The notes: generated from the sequence alone by a model not told the origin. A stretch of DNA of 5,948 nucleotides from Burkholderiaceae bacterium (GCA_017999135.1 JAGOBT010000055.1:1-5948); one strand, 5' to 3'; shown: positions 1-5,792, counted from the stretch's first letter. A program made the numbers and translations.

Positions 1-355
1 GCTGCACACCATGCAGCCCGCTCAGGCGCAGCTGGCCGGTCAGTGCGTCCCACAGCGGGTCGATACTCAGGAACAGGAGCACCCGGAACAGGCCCAGCCG
101 GTGGATCAGCGTATAGACGATGTCGGTGCGCACCGCGGCCCGGTCGGTGACCGGCTCGACCGGCCGCCAGCGCTCCAGCGCCCGCATCAGCGTCAGCATC
201 AACGCAATCTGCAGCAGGCCGACCAGCAGCCAGCCTGTGGCGCGGTAGCCCTCGGCCAGCAGGTTGCCCAGGCCCAGGTGGAACATCAGCGGCTGCAGCA
301 GGCCTTCAAACAGCCACTGCTGGGCCAGGCCGAAGGCGTCGGTCAGCGTGTCCAT
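1..355 (-). CDS. Sterol desaturase / fatty acid hydroxylase family membrane protein, N-terminal part
   Basis: Only the first 118 codons are present; the gene runs off the left edge. The start is ATG at 355-353, with a GAGGG ribosome binding site at 363-367 spaced 7 bases away. The visible protein has an amphipathic, Leu-rich N-terminus, a likely membrane segment at about residues 41-60 (GWLLVGLLQIALMLTLMRAL) and a second hydrophobic stretch at about 84-98. Between them lies an ERWRPVEPVTDRAAVRTD linker that I associate with bacterial fatty acid hydroxylase superfamily proteins. In that family a di-iron centre held by His boxes hydroxylates or desaturates membrane lipids. Those His boxes lie beyond the window, so activity cannot be judged. 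The gene begins 24 bases after the deacetylase stop, which suggests co-transcription. The family call rests on recalled similarity of the N-terminus; another polytopic membrane protein is possible. Confidence 0.68.
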   Translation of the reverse strand, partial: MDTLTDAFGLAQQWLFEGLLQPLMFHLGLGNLLAEGYRATGWLLVGLLQIALMLTLMRALERWRPVEPVTDRAAVRTDIVYTLIHRLGLFRVLLFLSIDPLWDALTGQLRLSGLHGVQ

Positions 356-361
356 CAGCCG

Positions 362-389
362 GCCCTCACCGCCCTGCCCTCACCGCCCG
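362..389. repeat. 14-bp tandem duplication in the deacetylase-hydroxylase junction
   Basis: Two adjacent 14-base units, 362-375 and 376-389, differ only at their last base (GCCCTCACCGCCCT and GCCCTCACCGCCCG). On the minus strand each unit carries GTGAGGG, so both the TGA trinucleotide and the GAGGG ribosome-binding sequence occur twice. The copy at 376-389 supplies the deacetylase stop (TGA at 382-380). The copy at 362-375 supplies the ribosome binding site for the downstream hydroxylase. It looks like a replication-slippage duplication. Confidence 0.8.
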
Positions 390-1180
390 GCCAGCGCCAC
401 CCGGTAGCCCGGGTGCGCGCGCAAGGTGGCAAAGCAGAAGCCGCGCGCCTTCAAGCCCTGCACCAGCGGCGCCAGCACCGCCGGCGCCCAGGGGTCTTGC
501 CGCGACCAGATGCCCAGGTGCGCCACCAGGATGTCGCCGGCGCGGATGCCGGCCAGCGCCTGCTTCAGCAGCCGGTCGTTCGGGTGCTTGTCGCTGGGCA
601 GTTCGTCACCCAGGAAGCCGGCCGGCGCCCAGCCCACGTGCTGCCAGCCGCAGGCCTTGGCAGCCTGCAGCAGTGCCGGCGATGTCTTGCCACCGGGCGC
701 GCGGAACAGCGGCAGCATGGGCTGGCCGGTGATGGCCTGGAAGCGGTCGGCCGGGCGCTGCAGCTCGGTGCAGTACTGCGCGGCGCTCAGTACCTGGCGC
801 TTGCCGGCCTGCGGGCCCATCGACGGCCGGGTGTCGAAGCCGCCGTCGGGCCGGTCGGCCAGCCAGGTGTGGTGGTCCCAGGTGTGCGAGCCGAAGGCGT
901 GGCCCAACGGCGACGCGGCCATGGCGCGCCACCAGGGTGCCCATTGGTCATCCAGGCTCCAGCCTCCGGTCTGGGTGCGCTCATTGGCCAGGAAGAAGGT
1001 GACCGGGACCTGCTCGTCCTGCAGCACCCGGGCCACCAGCGGCGCCACGCCCATGTGACCGGTGTCGAAGGTGAGGTAGACCGGCTTGCTGCAGGCTGCA
1101 GGTGTGGCCGCCGCAGCACCTGCTGCAGCCGTCACCACGACGGCCAGCAGGTGGCGGCAGGCGTGATCAGCGCGGCGCAT
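380..1180 (-). CDS. Secreted polysaccharide deacetylase (NodB homology domain), variant metal site
   Basis: The 266-residue protein starts with ATG at 1180. An Ala-rich hydrophobic leader (about residues 10-28) ending near ATPAAC is a likely secretion signal; Cys30 is not in a good lipobox. The NodB (carbohydrate esterase 4) motifs are visible in order: TFDTGH (37-42), H99 and H103 in SHTWDHH, RAPGG (160-164), GWAPAG (183-188) and ILVAHLG (217-223) with H221. Family members remove N- or O-acetyl groups from chitin-like or peptidoglycan glycans using a divalent metal held by Asp-His-His. Here the first Asp (D39, catalytic base) and both His are kept, but the second Asp, a usual metal ligand, is Thr40. 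The segment between motifs 2 and 3 is about 57 residues and carries extra Cys and Arg. The start overlaps the propeller stop by 14 bases and lacks a clear ribosome binding site, which fits translational coupling. The true substrate is unknown. Confidence 0.88.
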   Translation of the reverse strand: MRRADHACRHLLAVVVTAAAGAAAATPAACSKPVYLTFDTGHMGVAPLVARVLQDEQVPVTFFLANERTQTGGWSLDDQWAPWWRAMAASPLGHAFGSHTWDHHTWLADRPDGGFDTRPSMGPQAGKRQVLSAAQYCTELQRPADRFQAITGQPMLPLFRAPGGKTSPALLQAAKACGWQHVGWAPAGFLGDELPSDKHPNDRLLKQALAGIRAGDILVAHLGIWSRQDPWAPAVLAPLVQGLKARGFCFATLRAHPGYRVALAGR

Positions 1181-2177
1181 GGTCCAGTGTCCACACCCCG
1201 TGGGGCGACTTGCCCACCGGCACCTGGCGCAGCAGCTTGCGGTTGTCGATGTCGATGAAGCTCAGCTTGCGCGCCCAGCGCGAGCTGACCAGCAGCGTCT
1301 TGCCGTCGGCCAGCACTTCCATGCAGTCCGGCCCGCTGGGGCCGGGCAGCTCGGCCACCACGGTCATGGCCTGCATGTCGATCATGCTGATGCTGTTGGC
1401 CACCCGGTTGCTGACGAACAGATGCTTGCCGTCGCCACGCGCCCGGAAGGCGTGCGCGCCGGCGCCTGTGGCGATGCGCTGCAGCAGCCTGGGCGCCGGG
1501 CCCGACACGTCGTACACCTCGACGAAGCGGTCACCGGTCAGTCCGACGAACAGGCGCTTGTCGTCACGGCTGAGGTACACGTCGGCCGGCATCTTGCCGA
1601 CCTTGATCTTCCAGCGCGGTGCCTGGGTGGCCAGGTCGATGGCCAGCAGTTCGTCACTGTCCTGCAGCGACACGTAGACCACCGTGCTGCGGCTGTCGAT
1701 GAACAGGTGGCTGGGCGTCTTGGGCGCAGAGATGCGCTTGACCAGCTTCAGCGGCTGGGCCGCATCCTTGGGCTGCCAGTGGTACAGGTCGACATGGTCC
1801 AGCCGGTTGGCCGCTGTGACGAACCACTTCATGTCGGGCGAGAAGCGCAGGTGGTATGGATCGACGATGTCGTTGAGCACCCGCTGCACCTCGGCCGTCA
1901 CCGGGTCGATGAAGGTGAGTGAGTTGCCCAGCGCGTTGGCCACCAGCAGGCTCTTCTCGTCGGGCGTCAGGTACAGGTGGTGCGGCTCCTTGCCGGTGGG
2001 GATGCGCTTGATCTCGGTGAAGCGCACCGGGTCGATCACGCTGACATCGGCATCCAGCGAATTGAGCACGAAGATCGGACGAGGGCCGGTCGACGCCCAG
2101 GATGCAGCGGACGGCAGGACGGCAGCCAGCGCGGCGATCGGGCCGAACGCGGCGCGGCGGGACAGGGTGTACGGCAT
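1167..2177 (-). CDS. Exported YncE/YVTN-type seven-bladed beta-propeller protein
   Basis: The 336-residue protein starts with ATG at 2177. A TTG 42 bases upstream would add a 14-residue stretch before the signal peptide and is less likely. The N-terminus MPYTLSRRAAFGP followed by an Ala-rich segment ending ASWAS resembles a Tat signal (SRRxxF), implying folded export to the periplasm. The mature part is built from repeats of about 40-45 residues of the form 'V-x-P-H-hydrophobic-SPD-K-x-L-V-(A/S)N-x-SxxxID'. Repeat turns occur near residues 63-70, 105-112, 153-160, 195-202, 238-245, 281-288 and 323-330, consistent with seven blades. YVTN/YncE proteins bind partners, ligands or DNA; few have known functions. 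No lactonase residues could be assigned. It precedes and overlaps the deacetylase gene, so the two products probably act together in the envelope. The ribosome binding site is weak. Confidence 0.86.
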   Translation of the reverse strand: MPYTLSRRAAFGPIAALAAVLPSAASWASTGPRPIFVLNSLDADVSVIDPVRFTEIKRIPTGKEPHHLYLTPDEKSLLVANALGNSLTFIDPVTAEVQRVLNDIVDPYHLRFSPDMKWFVTAANRLDHVDLYHWQPKDAAQPLKLVKRISAPKTPSHLFIDSRSTVVYVSLQDSDELLAIDLATQAPRWKIKVGKMPADVYLSRDDKRLFVGLTGDRFVEVYDVSGPAPRLLQRIATGAGAHAFRARGDGKHLFVSNRVANSISMIDMQAMTVVAELPGPSGPDCMEVLADGKTLLVSSRWARKLSFIDIDNRKLLRQVPVGKSPHGVWTLDHAPR

Positions 2178-2225
2178 GGAAGGCGGCTCGGCAGCAGAGC
2201 CGGCACAGGCAGAGACCAACCCGCG

Positions 2226-2231
2226 AGTGTA
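2226..2231 (-). promoter_or_regulatory. Possible -10 element (TACACT) upstream of the propeller gene
   Basis: The minus strand reads GGCCTACACTCGC, with TACACT matching the sigma-70 -10 consensus at 4 of 6 positions. It lies 48 bases before the ATG at 2177. No recognisable -35 box sits 16-18 bases upstream, because that stretch is occupied by a GC hairpin. The same TACACT occurs upstream of upp, which gives slight support. Confidence 0.25.
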
Positions 2232-2256
2232 GGCCGGCCGGCACGCCGGCCCGGCC
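2232..2256 (-). terminator. Strong GC hairpin after the AIM24 gene
   Basis: An inverted repeat of about 10 base pairs with one bulged base lies 8 bases past the AIM24 stop: GGCCGG at 2232-2237 pairs with CCGGCC at 2251-2256, and CCGG at 2238-2241 pairs with CCGG at 2246-2249, leaving a 4-base loop. No T tract follows on the minus strand, so it is not a classical intrinsic terminator. It may still pause polymerase or protect the 3' end of the mRNA, separating AIM24 from the propeller operon. Confidence 0.4.
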
Positions 2257-2264
2257 GCACGGCA

Positions 2265-3086
2265 TCACTCGTCGTCGCCGCCGCTGCCCAGGATGCCACC
2301 CAGCAACCCGCCGCCGGCAATGCCGCCCAGCACCGAGCCCTCTTCGCGCGCGCCGCCGCGCTGCGGCGCCGCGGCAAACACCCGGCTGGCCAGGCGGCTG
2401 AACGGCAGGCTCTGCAGCCACACGGTGCCGGGGCCGGTCAGCCTGGCGAAGAACAGGCCCTCGCCGCCGAACAGCGCCGTCTTGATCTTGCCGACGTACT
2501 GGATCTCGAAGTTGACGTTGGGCGTGAAGGCCACCACGCAGCCGGTGTCGACCATCAGCGTCTGGCCGGGCTGCAGGTCGCGCTTGACCACGGTGCCGCC
2601 GGCATGCACGAAGGCCAGGCCGTCGCCCTCGAGCTTCTGCATGATGAAGCCCTCGCCGCCGAAGAAGCCCACCGACAGCTTCTGCTGGAAGTAGATGCCC
2701 AGCGACACGCCGCGCGCCGCGCACAGGAAGCTGTCCTTCTGGCAGACCAGCATGCCGCCCAGCTGGCGCAGATCCATCGGCAGGATCTTGCCCGGATAGG
2801 GCGCGCCGAAGGCGACGCGCTGCTTCTGGTGCGCGTTGTTGGTGTAGACCGTGGTGAACAGCGACTCGCCCGTCACCAGCCGCTTGCCGGCGCCCAGCAG
2901 CTTGCCGAAGAAGCCGCCACCGCCGCCGCTGGCGCCGTCGCCGAAGACGGTGTCCATGCCGATGCCGGCATCCATGAAGAACAGGCTGCCAGCCTCGCCA
3001 ACGGCCGCTTCGCCCGGGTCGAGTTCGACCTCGACGAACTGCATCTCCGAGCCCTTGATGTCATAGTCGACCACGTCCATCGCCAT
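2265..3086 (-). CDS. AIM24 / TIGR00266 family protein
   Basis: The 273-residue protein starts with ATG at 3086, chosen because AGGAG at 3095-3099 is spaced 8 bases away. The second in-frame ATG at 3080 would be 14 bases away, although many homologues seem to begin at the equivalent MDVVDY. Family hallmarks are VDYDIKGSEMQFVEVELDPGE near the N-terminus, EAGSLFFMD at 31-39, a Gly-rich GGGGGFFGKLLGAGKRLVTGESLF stretch at 54-77, and NVNFEIQYVGKIKTALFGGEGLF near 191-212. There is an internal repeat: FFGGEGF...LEGDGLAFVHAGG (141-164) echoes LFGGEGLFFARLTGPGTVWLQ (205-225), fitting the double-stranded beta-helix fold known for this family. The tail is Gly-rich and acidic (SVLGGIAGG...GGDDE). No catalytic role is established for bacterial members; the name comes from a yeast mitochondrial protein. 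No signal peptide is visible, so it is probably cytosolic or peripheral. Confidence 0.93.
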   Translation of the reverse strand: MAMDVVDYDIKGSEMQFVEVELDPGEAAVGEAGSLFFMDAGIGMDTVFGDGASGGGGGFFGKLLGAGKRLVTGESLFTTVYTNNAHQKQRVAFGAPYPGKILPMDLRQLGGMLVCQKDSFLCAARGVSLGIYFQQKLSVGFFGGEGFIMQKLEGDGLAFVHAGGTVVKRDLQPGQTLMVDTGCVVAFTPNVNFEIQYVGKIKTALFGGEGLFFARLTGPGTVWLQSLPFSRLASRVFAAAPQRGGAREEGSVLGGIAGGGLLGGILGSGGDDE

Positions 3087-3107
3087 GGATGCCGCTCCTG
3101 TGGGGTG

Positions 3108-3124
3108 GGTGGCGCACTGCCACC
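3108..3124 (-). other. Short hairpin just upstream of the AIM24 ribosome binding site
   Basis: GGTGGC (3108-3113) and GCCACC (3119-3124) form a perfect 6-base-pair stem with a 5-base loop, ending 8 bases before the AGGAG of AIM24 on the minus strand. It could influence ribosome access or simply reflect GC-rich sequence; no T tract follows. Confidence 0.3.
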
Positions 3125-3152
3125 GGGTTGAAAACGGCCGCGATGGTACCGA

Positions 3153-3169
3153 ATCGGCCCGCAGCCGAT
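3153..3169 (-). other. Short hairpin 15 bases after the upp stop
   Basis: ATCGGC (3153-3158) and GCCGAT (3164-3169) form a perfect 6-base-pair stem with a 5-base loop. On the minus strand it follows the upp stop codon. A CCGTTTTC run occurs about 20 bases further on, not adjacent, so this is at best a weak terminator or an mRNA 3'-end stabiliser between upp and AIM24. Confidence 0.3.
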
Positions 3170-3184
3170 GGCCGGAACAGCGGC

Positions 3185-3826
3185 TCAGACGGTCTCGTCG
3201 TCCTTGGTTCCGAAGATCTTGTCGCCTGCATCCCCCAGCCCGGGGATGATGTAGCCGATCTCGTTGAGGTGGCTGTCCACCGCCGCCGTCCAGCAGCGCA
3301 CGTCGGGGTGCGCGGCATCCAGCGCGGCAATGCCCTCGGGCGCGGCCACCAGCACCAGCGCGCGGATGTCGCGGCAGCCACGGGCCTTGAGCAGGTCGAT
3401 GGTGGCGATCATCGAGCCGGCGGTGGCCAGCATCGGGTCGACGATGATCGCGGTGCGCTCGCTGAGGTGGCCGACGAACTTCTCGAAGTAGTGCACCGGC
3501 TGCAGCGTCTCATGGTCACGGGCCAGGCCGACCACGCTGATCTTGGCGTTGGGCACCAGGTCGAGCACGCCGTCCAGCATGCCCAGGCCGGCCCGCAGGA
3601 TGGGCACGATCGTCACCTTGCGGCCGGCGATCTGGTCGATCTCGACCGGGCCGCTCCAACACTGGATGGTGGTCTTCTCGAGCGGAAAGTCGGCCGTGGC
3701 CTCGTAGGCCAGTAGACGGGCCAGCTCATGGGTGAGCTCGCGGAATTTCTTGGTGGAGATCTTGTCTTCGCGCAGCAGGCCGATCTTGTGGCGGACCAGG
3801 GGATGGGCGACGGCGATCACGGGCAT
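3185..3826 (-). CDS. upp: Uracil phosphoribosyltransferase
   Basis: The enzyme makes UMP from uracil and PRPP in cytosolic pyrimidine salvage. I chose ATG at 3826, giving 213 residues, because GAAGG at 3836-3840 is spaced 9 bases away. A TTG at 3835 in the same frame lies inside that region. E. coli Upp has 208 residues and aligns by eye almost end to end: [13 protein letters not shown] (8-20), [41 protein letters not shown] (74-88), [11 protein letters not shown] (129-139), [12 protein letters not shown] and the uracil-binding terminus [18 protein letters not shown] (191-208). The PRPP loop reads LATAGS where E. coli has LATGGS, so Ala136 replaces a Gly. A five-residue acidic tail DDETV follows the usual end. 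The gene sits 59 bases after rlmB, close enough for co-transcription, with a possible own promoter in the gap. Confidence 0.97.
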   Translation of the reverse strand: MPVIAVAHPLVRHKIGLLREDKISTKKFRELTHELARLLAYEATADFPLEKTTIQCWSGPVEIDQIAGRKVTIVPILRAGLGMLDGVLDLVPNAKISVVGLARDHETLQPVHYFEKFVGHLSERTAIIVDPMLATAGSMIATIDLLKARGCRDIRALVLVAAPEGIAALDAAHPDVRCWTAAVDSHLNEIGYIIPGLGDAGDKIFGTKDDETV

Positions 3827-3855
3827 GGCAGGCAACCTTCAGGGGGATGCACAGC

Positions 3856-3861
3856 AGTGTA
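3856..3861 (-). promoter_or_regulatory. Possible -10 element (TACACT) upstream of upp
   Basis: The minus strand reads GGCTACACTGCTG, with TACACT 29 bases before the upp ATG and 24 bases after the rlmB stop. It matches the sigma-70 -10 consensus at 4 of 6 positions. No good -35 is seen at 16-18 bases. It could give upp an internal promoter independent of rlmB. Confidence 0.28.
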
Positions 3862-3885
3862 GCCAGCGCCTGGATCCGGCCCCAC

Positions 3886-4635
3886 TCAGGCGTCGGCAGT
3901 GCCAGCCCGGCGCTGGCGCAGCGCCTCGAACAGGCACACGCCGGCGGCCACCGAGACATTCAGGCTCTCCACCGCGCCGGCCATCGGGATGCGCACCAGC
4001 ACGTCGCAGGTCTTCTTCGTCAGCGCGCGCATGCCCGGGCCTTCAGCGCCCAGCACCAGGGCCACCGGGCCGGTGAAGTCGATGTCATAGAGGGTCTGCC
4101 CGGCGTCCTCGGCCGTGCCCACCACCTGGATGCCGCGGTCCTTCAGCTCGTTGAGCGTGCGCGCCAGGTTGGTCACCATCAGGTACGGCACGGTCTCGGC
4201 CGCGCCGCTGGCCACCTTGGCCACGGTGGCGTTCAGGCCCACGGCGTGGTCCTTGGGTGCCACCACCGCATGCGCCCCGGCCCCGTCGGCCACGCGCAGG
4301 CAGGCGCCCAGGTTGTGCGGGTCGGTCACGCCGTCGAGCACCAGCACCAGCGGCGGACCTGCCACGGCGTCGAGCACGTCGTCGAGCGAATGCACGGCGG
4401 CCAGCGCTTCGACCTTGGCCACCACGCCCTGGTGGCGCGGGCTGCCGGCCAGGCGGATCAGCCGCTGGTCATCGCTGTCGATGAGCTTGGCGCCCGCTTC
4501 CTTGGCCCGCTCGACGAACTGCCGCATGCGGGCGTCGCGCCGGGTGGCGTCGACATGCACCTCGATGACGGAGGCGGGTGCGGTCTTCAACCGCACGGTG
4601 ACGGCATGGAAGCCGAACAGGATCTTGGTGCTCAA
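3886..4635 (-). CDS. rlmB: 23S rRNA (guanosine(2251)-2'-O)-methyltransferase
   Basis: This SpoU/TrmH-class (SPOUT fold) enzyme uses S-adenosylmethionine to 2'-O-methylate G2251 in the P loop of 23S rRNA. The start is TTG at 4635, giving 249 residues (E. coli 243), supported by GAAGG at 4642-4646 spaced 6 bases away and by the family-typical start STKILFGFHAV. The next in-frame ATG is at codon 37 and would delete the N-terminal rRNA-binding domain. That domain spans about residues 1-75, ending RHQGVVA (67-73). The three SPOUT motifs follow: DGVTDPHNLGACLR (101-114) with N108 and R114, VLGAEGPGM (194-202) with E198, and IPMAGAVESLNVSVAAGV (216-233) with N226, which form the knot. In E. coli and many relatives rlmB follows rnr; here the upstream gene is a DUF1624 membrane protein, 80 bases away. 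The TTG start may keep expression modest. Confidence 0.96.
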   Translation of the reverse strand: MSTKILFGFHAVTVRLKTAPASVIEVHVDATRRDARMRQFVERAKEAGAKLIDSDDQRLIRLAGSPRHQGVVAKVEALAAVHSLDDVLDAVAGPPLVLVLDGVTDPHNLGACLRVADGAGAHAVVAPKDHAVGLNATVAKVASGAAETVPYLMVTNLARTLNELKDRGIQVVGTAEDAGQTLYDIDFTGPVALVLGAEGPGMRALTKKTCDVLVRIPMAGAVESLNVSVAAGVCLFEALRQRRAGTADA

Positions 4636-4715
4636 TGGGTACCTTCGTGCTGCGCACTGCGGAATTCGCCCTTCGGACGGCCGGGCGGGCTCATGCAGCA
4701 TTGTCGCCGCTGGGC

Positions 4716-5516
4716 TCAGCGCCAGGCCTGCAGCGCGGTCAGCGCGCCGATCAGCAAGGGCTGGTGCAGCATGTAGACCAGCAGCGGCCAGCGGCCCAGC
4801 CAGGCCAGTCGCCGGCCCAGCGCTGGCCACGGCACCGGCCCGGACAAGACCGCGCGCCGGTGCGCCAGCAGCCACTGCCCCGCTGCCAGGCCCCACAGCA
4901 GCACACCCAGCCAGGGCAGCAGCGGCACATAGTCTTCAGTGACCGGCTTGCGCGTCACCAGGCCCACCCAGTTGGTCAGCCGGCTGTCGAAGAACGGGTG
5001 CTGCACCCACTGCGGCAGCGCCACCAGCAGCGCCCCCAGCGGCCACAGGCCCGCGCGCAGCGGCGCCAGCAGACGCGCCAGGATCAGCATCAGCGCGATG
5101 CCATGCAGCACGCCGAAGCTGATCCAGCTGCGCGGAAACATCAGCGCCGAGCCGGCCGACACCAGCACCGCGCAGCCCGCCACTTGCGCCCACCGCCGCC
5201 AGAAGCGCGGCCAGCCCATGCCAGCGTGCAGCGCCACCGCCTGGCCCGCGCCGGCACACAGCAGGAACAGGCTGACGATCAGCGTGCGCTGCGTGGTCCA
5301 CAGCGGGTCCTGCGTGAAGCGTTGTGGCGGCTGCAGCCAGCCGAAGTGGTTGAGGTCGAAGGCGAAGTGGAAGGCCACCATCCACACGATGGCCACGCCA
5401 CGCAGCGCATCCAGCCGGTCGAAGCGTTCAGCGCTCAGCGGCATGCGGCGGGCGCCATGCGGGGCGTGGGGTGGCGGGCCATGGACAGGTGCGGGTGGAT
5501 CGGCAGTGGCAGGCAT
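4716..5516 (-). CDS. DUF1624 / heparan-alpha-glucosaminide N-acetyltransferase-like membrane protein
   Basis: The ATG at 5516 gives 266 residues. The conserved domain opens with RFDRLDALRGVAIVWMVAFH (31-50), the family signature of Arg-x-Asp, LRG and a membrane-embedded His (H50). It continues with FLLCAGAGQAVAL, WISFGVLHGIALML (131-144), TEDYVPLLPWLGVLLWGLAAGQ (193-214) and a final segment WPLLVYMLHQPLLIGAL (243-259). About six to seven membrane segments are visible. The family includes HGSNAT, which moves acetyl groups across a membrane to glucosamine; the substrate of bacterial DUF1624 proteins is generally unknown. Residues 1-24 are Pro/His-rich with much poorer G/C third-position bias than the rest, so the real start may be ATG at 5444 (242 residues). 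Neither start has a clear ribosome binding site; an in-frame TGA lies 18 bases before 5516. It is transcribed away from the tRNA and towards rlmB. Confidence 0.87.
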   Translation of the reverse strand: MPATADPPAPVHGPPPHAPHGARRMPLSAERFDRLDALRGVAIVWMVAFHFAFDLNHFGWLQPPQRFTQDPLWTTQRTLIVSLFLLCAGAGQAVALHAGMGWPRFWRRWAQVAGCAVLVSAGSALMFPRSWISFGVLHGIALMLILARLLAPLRAGLWPLGALLVALPQWVQHPFFDSRLTNWVGLVTRKPVTEDYVPLLPWLGVLLWGLAAGQWLLAHRRAVLSGPVPWPALGRRLAWLGRWPLLVYMLHQPLLIGALTALQAWR

Positions 5517-5571
5517 CGTATGCCAAGGGCATCACAGACTGGCGCCGAGACCCGCGGCCGGGGCCGCCTCC

Positions 5572-5577
5572 TAGAAT
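5572..5577 (+). promoter_or_regulatory. Likely -10 element (TAGAAT) of the tRNA-Arg gene
   Basis: TAGAAT matches the sigma-70 -10 consensus at 5 of 6 positions and ends 9 bases before the mature tRNA 5' end, the usual spacing for a short-leader tRNA gene. The -35 region at about 5549-5554 (GACCCG) is not recognisable, so strength is uncertain. Confidence 0.5.
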
Positions 5578-5586
5578 CCGTGACTT

Positions 5587-5663
5587 CTGCCCGTAGCTCA
5601 ACTGGATAGAGCAGCTGCCTTCTAAGCAGCAGGTCGGGGGTTCGAGTCCCTCCGGGCAGGCCA
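5587..5663 (+). tRNA. tRNA-Arg, anticodon UCU (reads AGA)
   Basis: The 77-base cloverleaf is complete. The acceptor stem is CTGCCCG (5587-5593) with CGGGCAG (5653-5659), followed by discriminator G5660 and encoded CCA (5661-5663). T8 and A9 follow the acceptor. The D stem is GCTC/GAGC with loop AACTGGATA, which contains the A20 arginine identity base. The anticodon stem is GCTGC/GCAGC with loop CTTCTAA and anticodon TCT at 5621-5623. The variable loop is AGGTC. The T arm is GGGGG-TTCGAGT-CCCTC, with one G-U pair. The first base pair is C-G rather than the commoner G-C. AGA is a rare codon in such a GC-rich genome, so this is probably the single gene for that codon. Confidence 0.96.
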
Positions 5664-5736
5664 TGCAGGGCCTGACGCGGCCCGGCGCGCGGGGCCAAGC
5701 GGCAGCACTTCACGCACGGCCCGATTGCGTGTGCCC

Positions 5737-5757
5737 GGTCCCCCGGTGCAGGGGACC
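5737..5757 (+). terminator. Hairpin downstream of tRNA-Arg
   Basis: A perfect 7-base-pair stem (GGTCCCC with GGGGACC) and 7-base loop lie 74 bases after the tRNA. It could end tRNA transcription, but no T run follows directly; the nearest (TTGTTT) is 15 bases on. A regulatory hairpin or chance GC pairing are alternatives. Confidence 0.35.
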
Positions 5758-5792
5758 CACGACACGGCGGCCTTGTTTATCGTGCCGGCATC

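Noticed and set aside
1089..1093. Cys30 of the deacetylase as a lipoprotein attachment site
   Set aside because: The preceding residues (TPAAC) lack the Leu/Val at -3 expected of a lipobox; ordinary signal-peptidase cleavage is more likely.
11..1258. A 415-codon plus-strand reading frame, Gln- and Arg-rich
   Set aside because: It is antisense to the deacetylase and hydroxylase genes, which carry clear family motifs. Its composition (Gln/Arg/Ala/Pro, no recognisable domain) is typical of a GC-rich shadow frame.
1977..3131. A 384-codon plus-strand reading frame over AIM24
   Set aside because: It is antisense to the well-supported AIM24 gene, low-complexity and without a domain or a ribosome binding site of note.
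4662..4673. GAATTCGCCCTT, identical to the edge of a common TA-cloning vector
   Set aside because: Only 12 bases match, the flanks do not look like vector, and the sequence sits naturally between DUF1624 and rlmB. Chance similarity is the best explanation.
5567..5572. AGGAGG on the minus strand, a perfect Shine-Dalgarno sequence
   Set aside because: No ATG, GTG or TTG lies 5-12 bases downstream, and the DUF1624 start is about 50 bases away. It overlaps the plus-strand tRNA promoter by chance.
4635..5609. A 324-codon Gln/Arg-rich plus-strand frame running into the tRNA
   Set aside because: It opposes the DUF1624 gene, whose transmembrane pattern and motifs are convincing, and it ends inside the tRNA.
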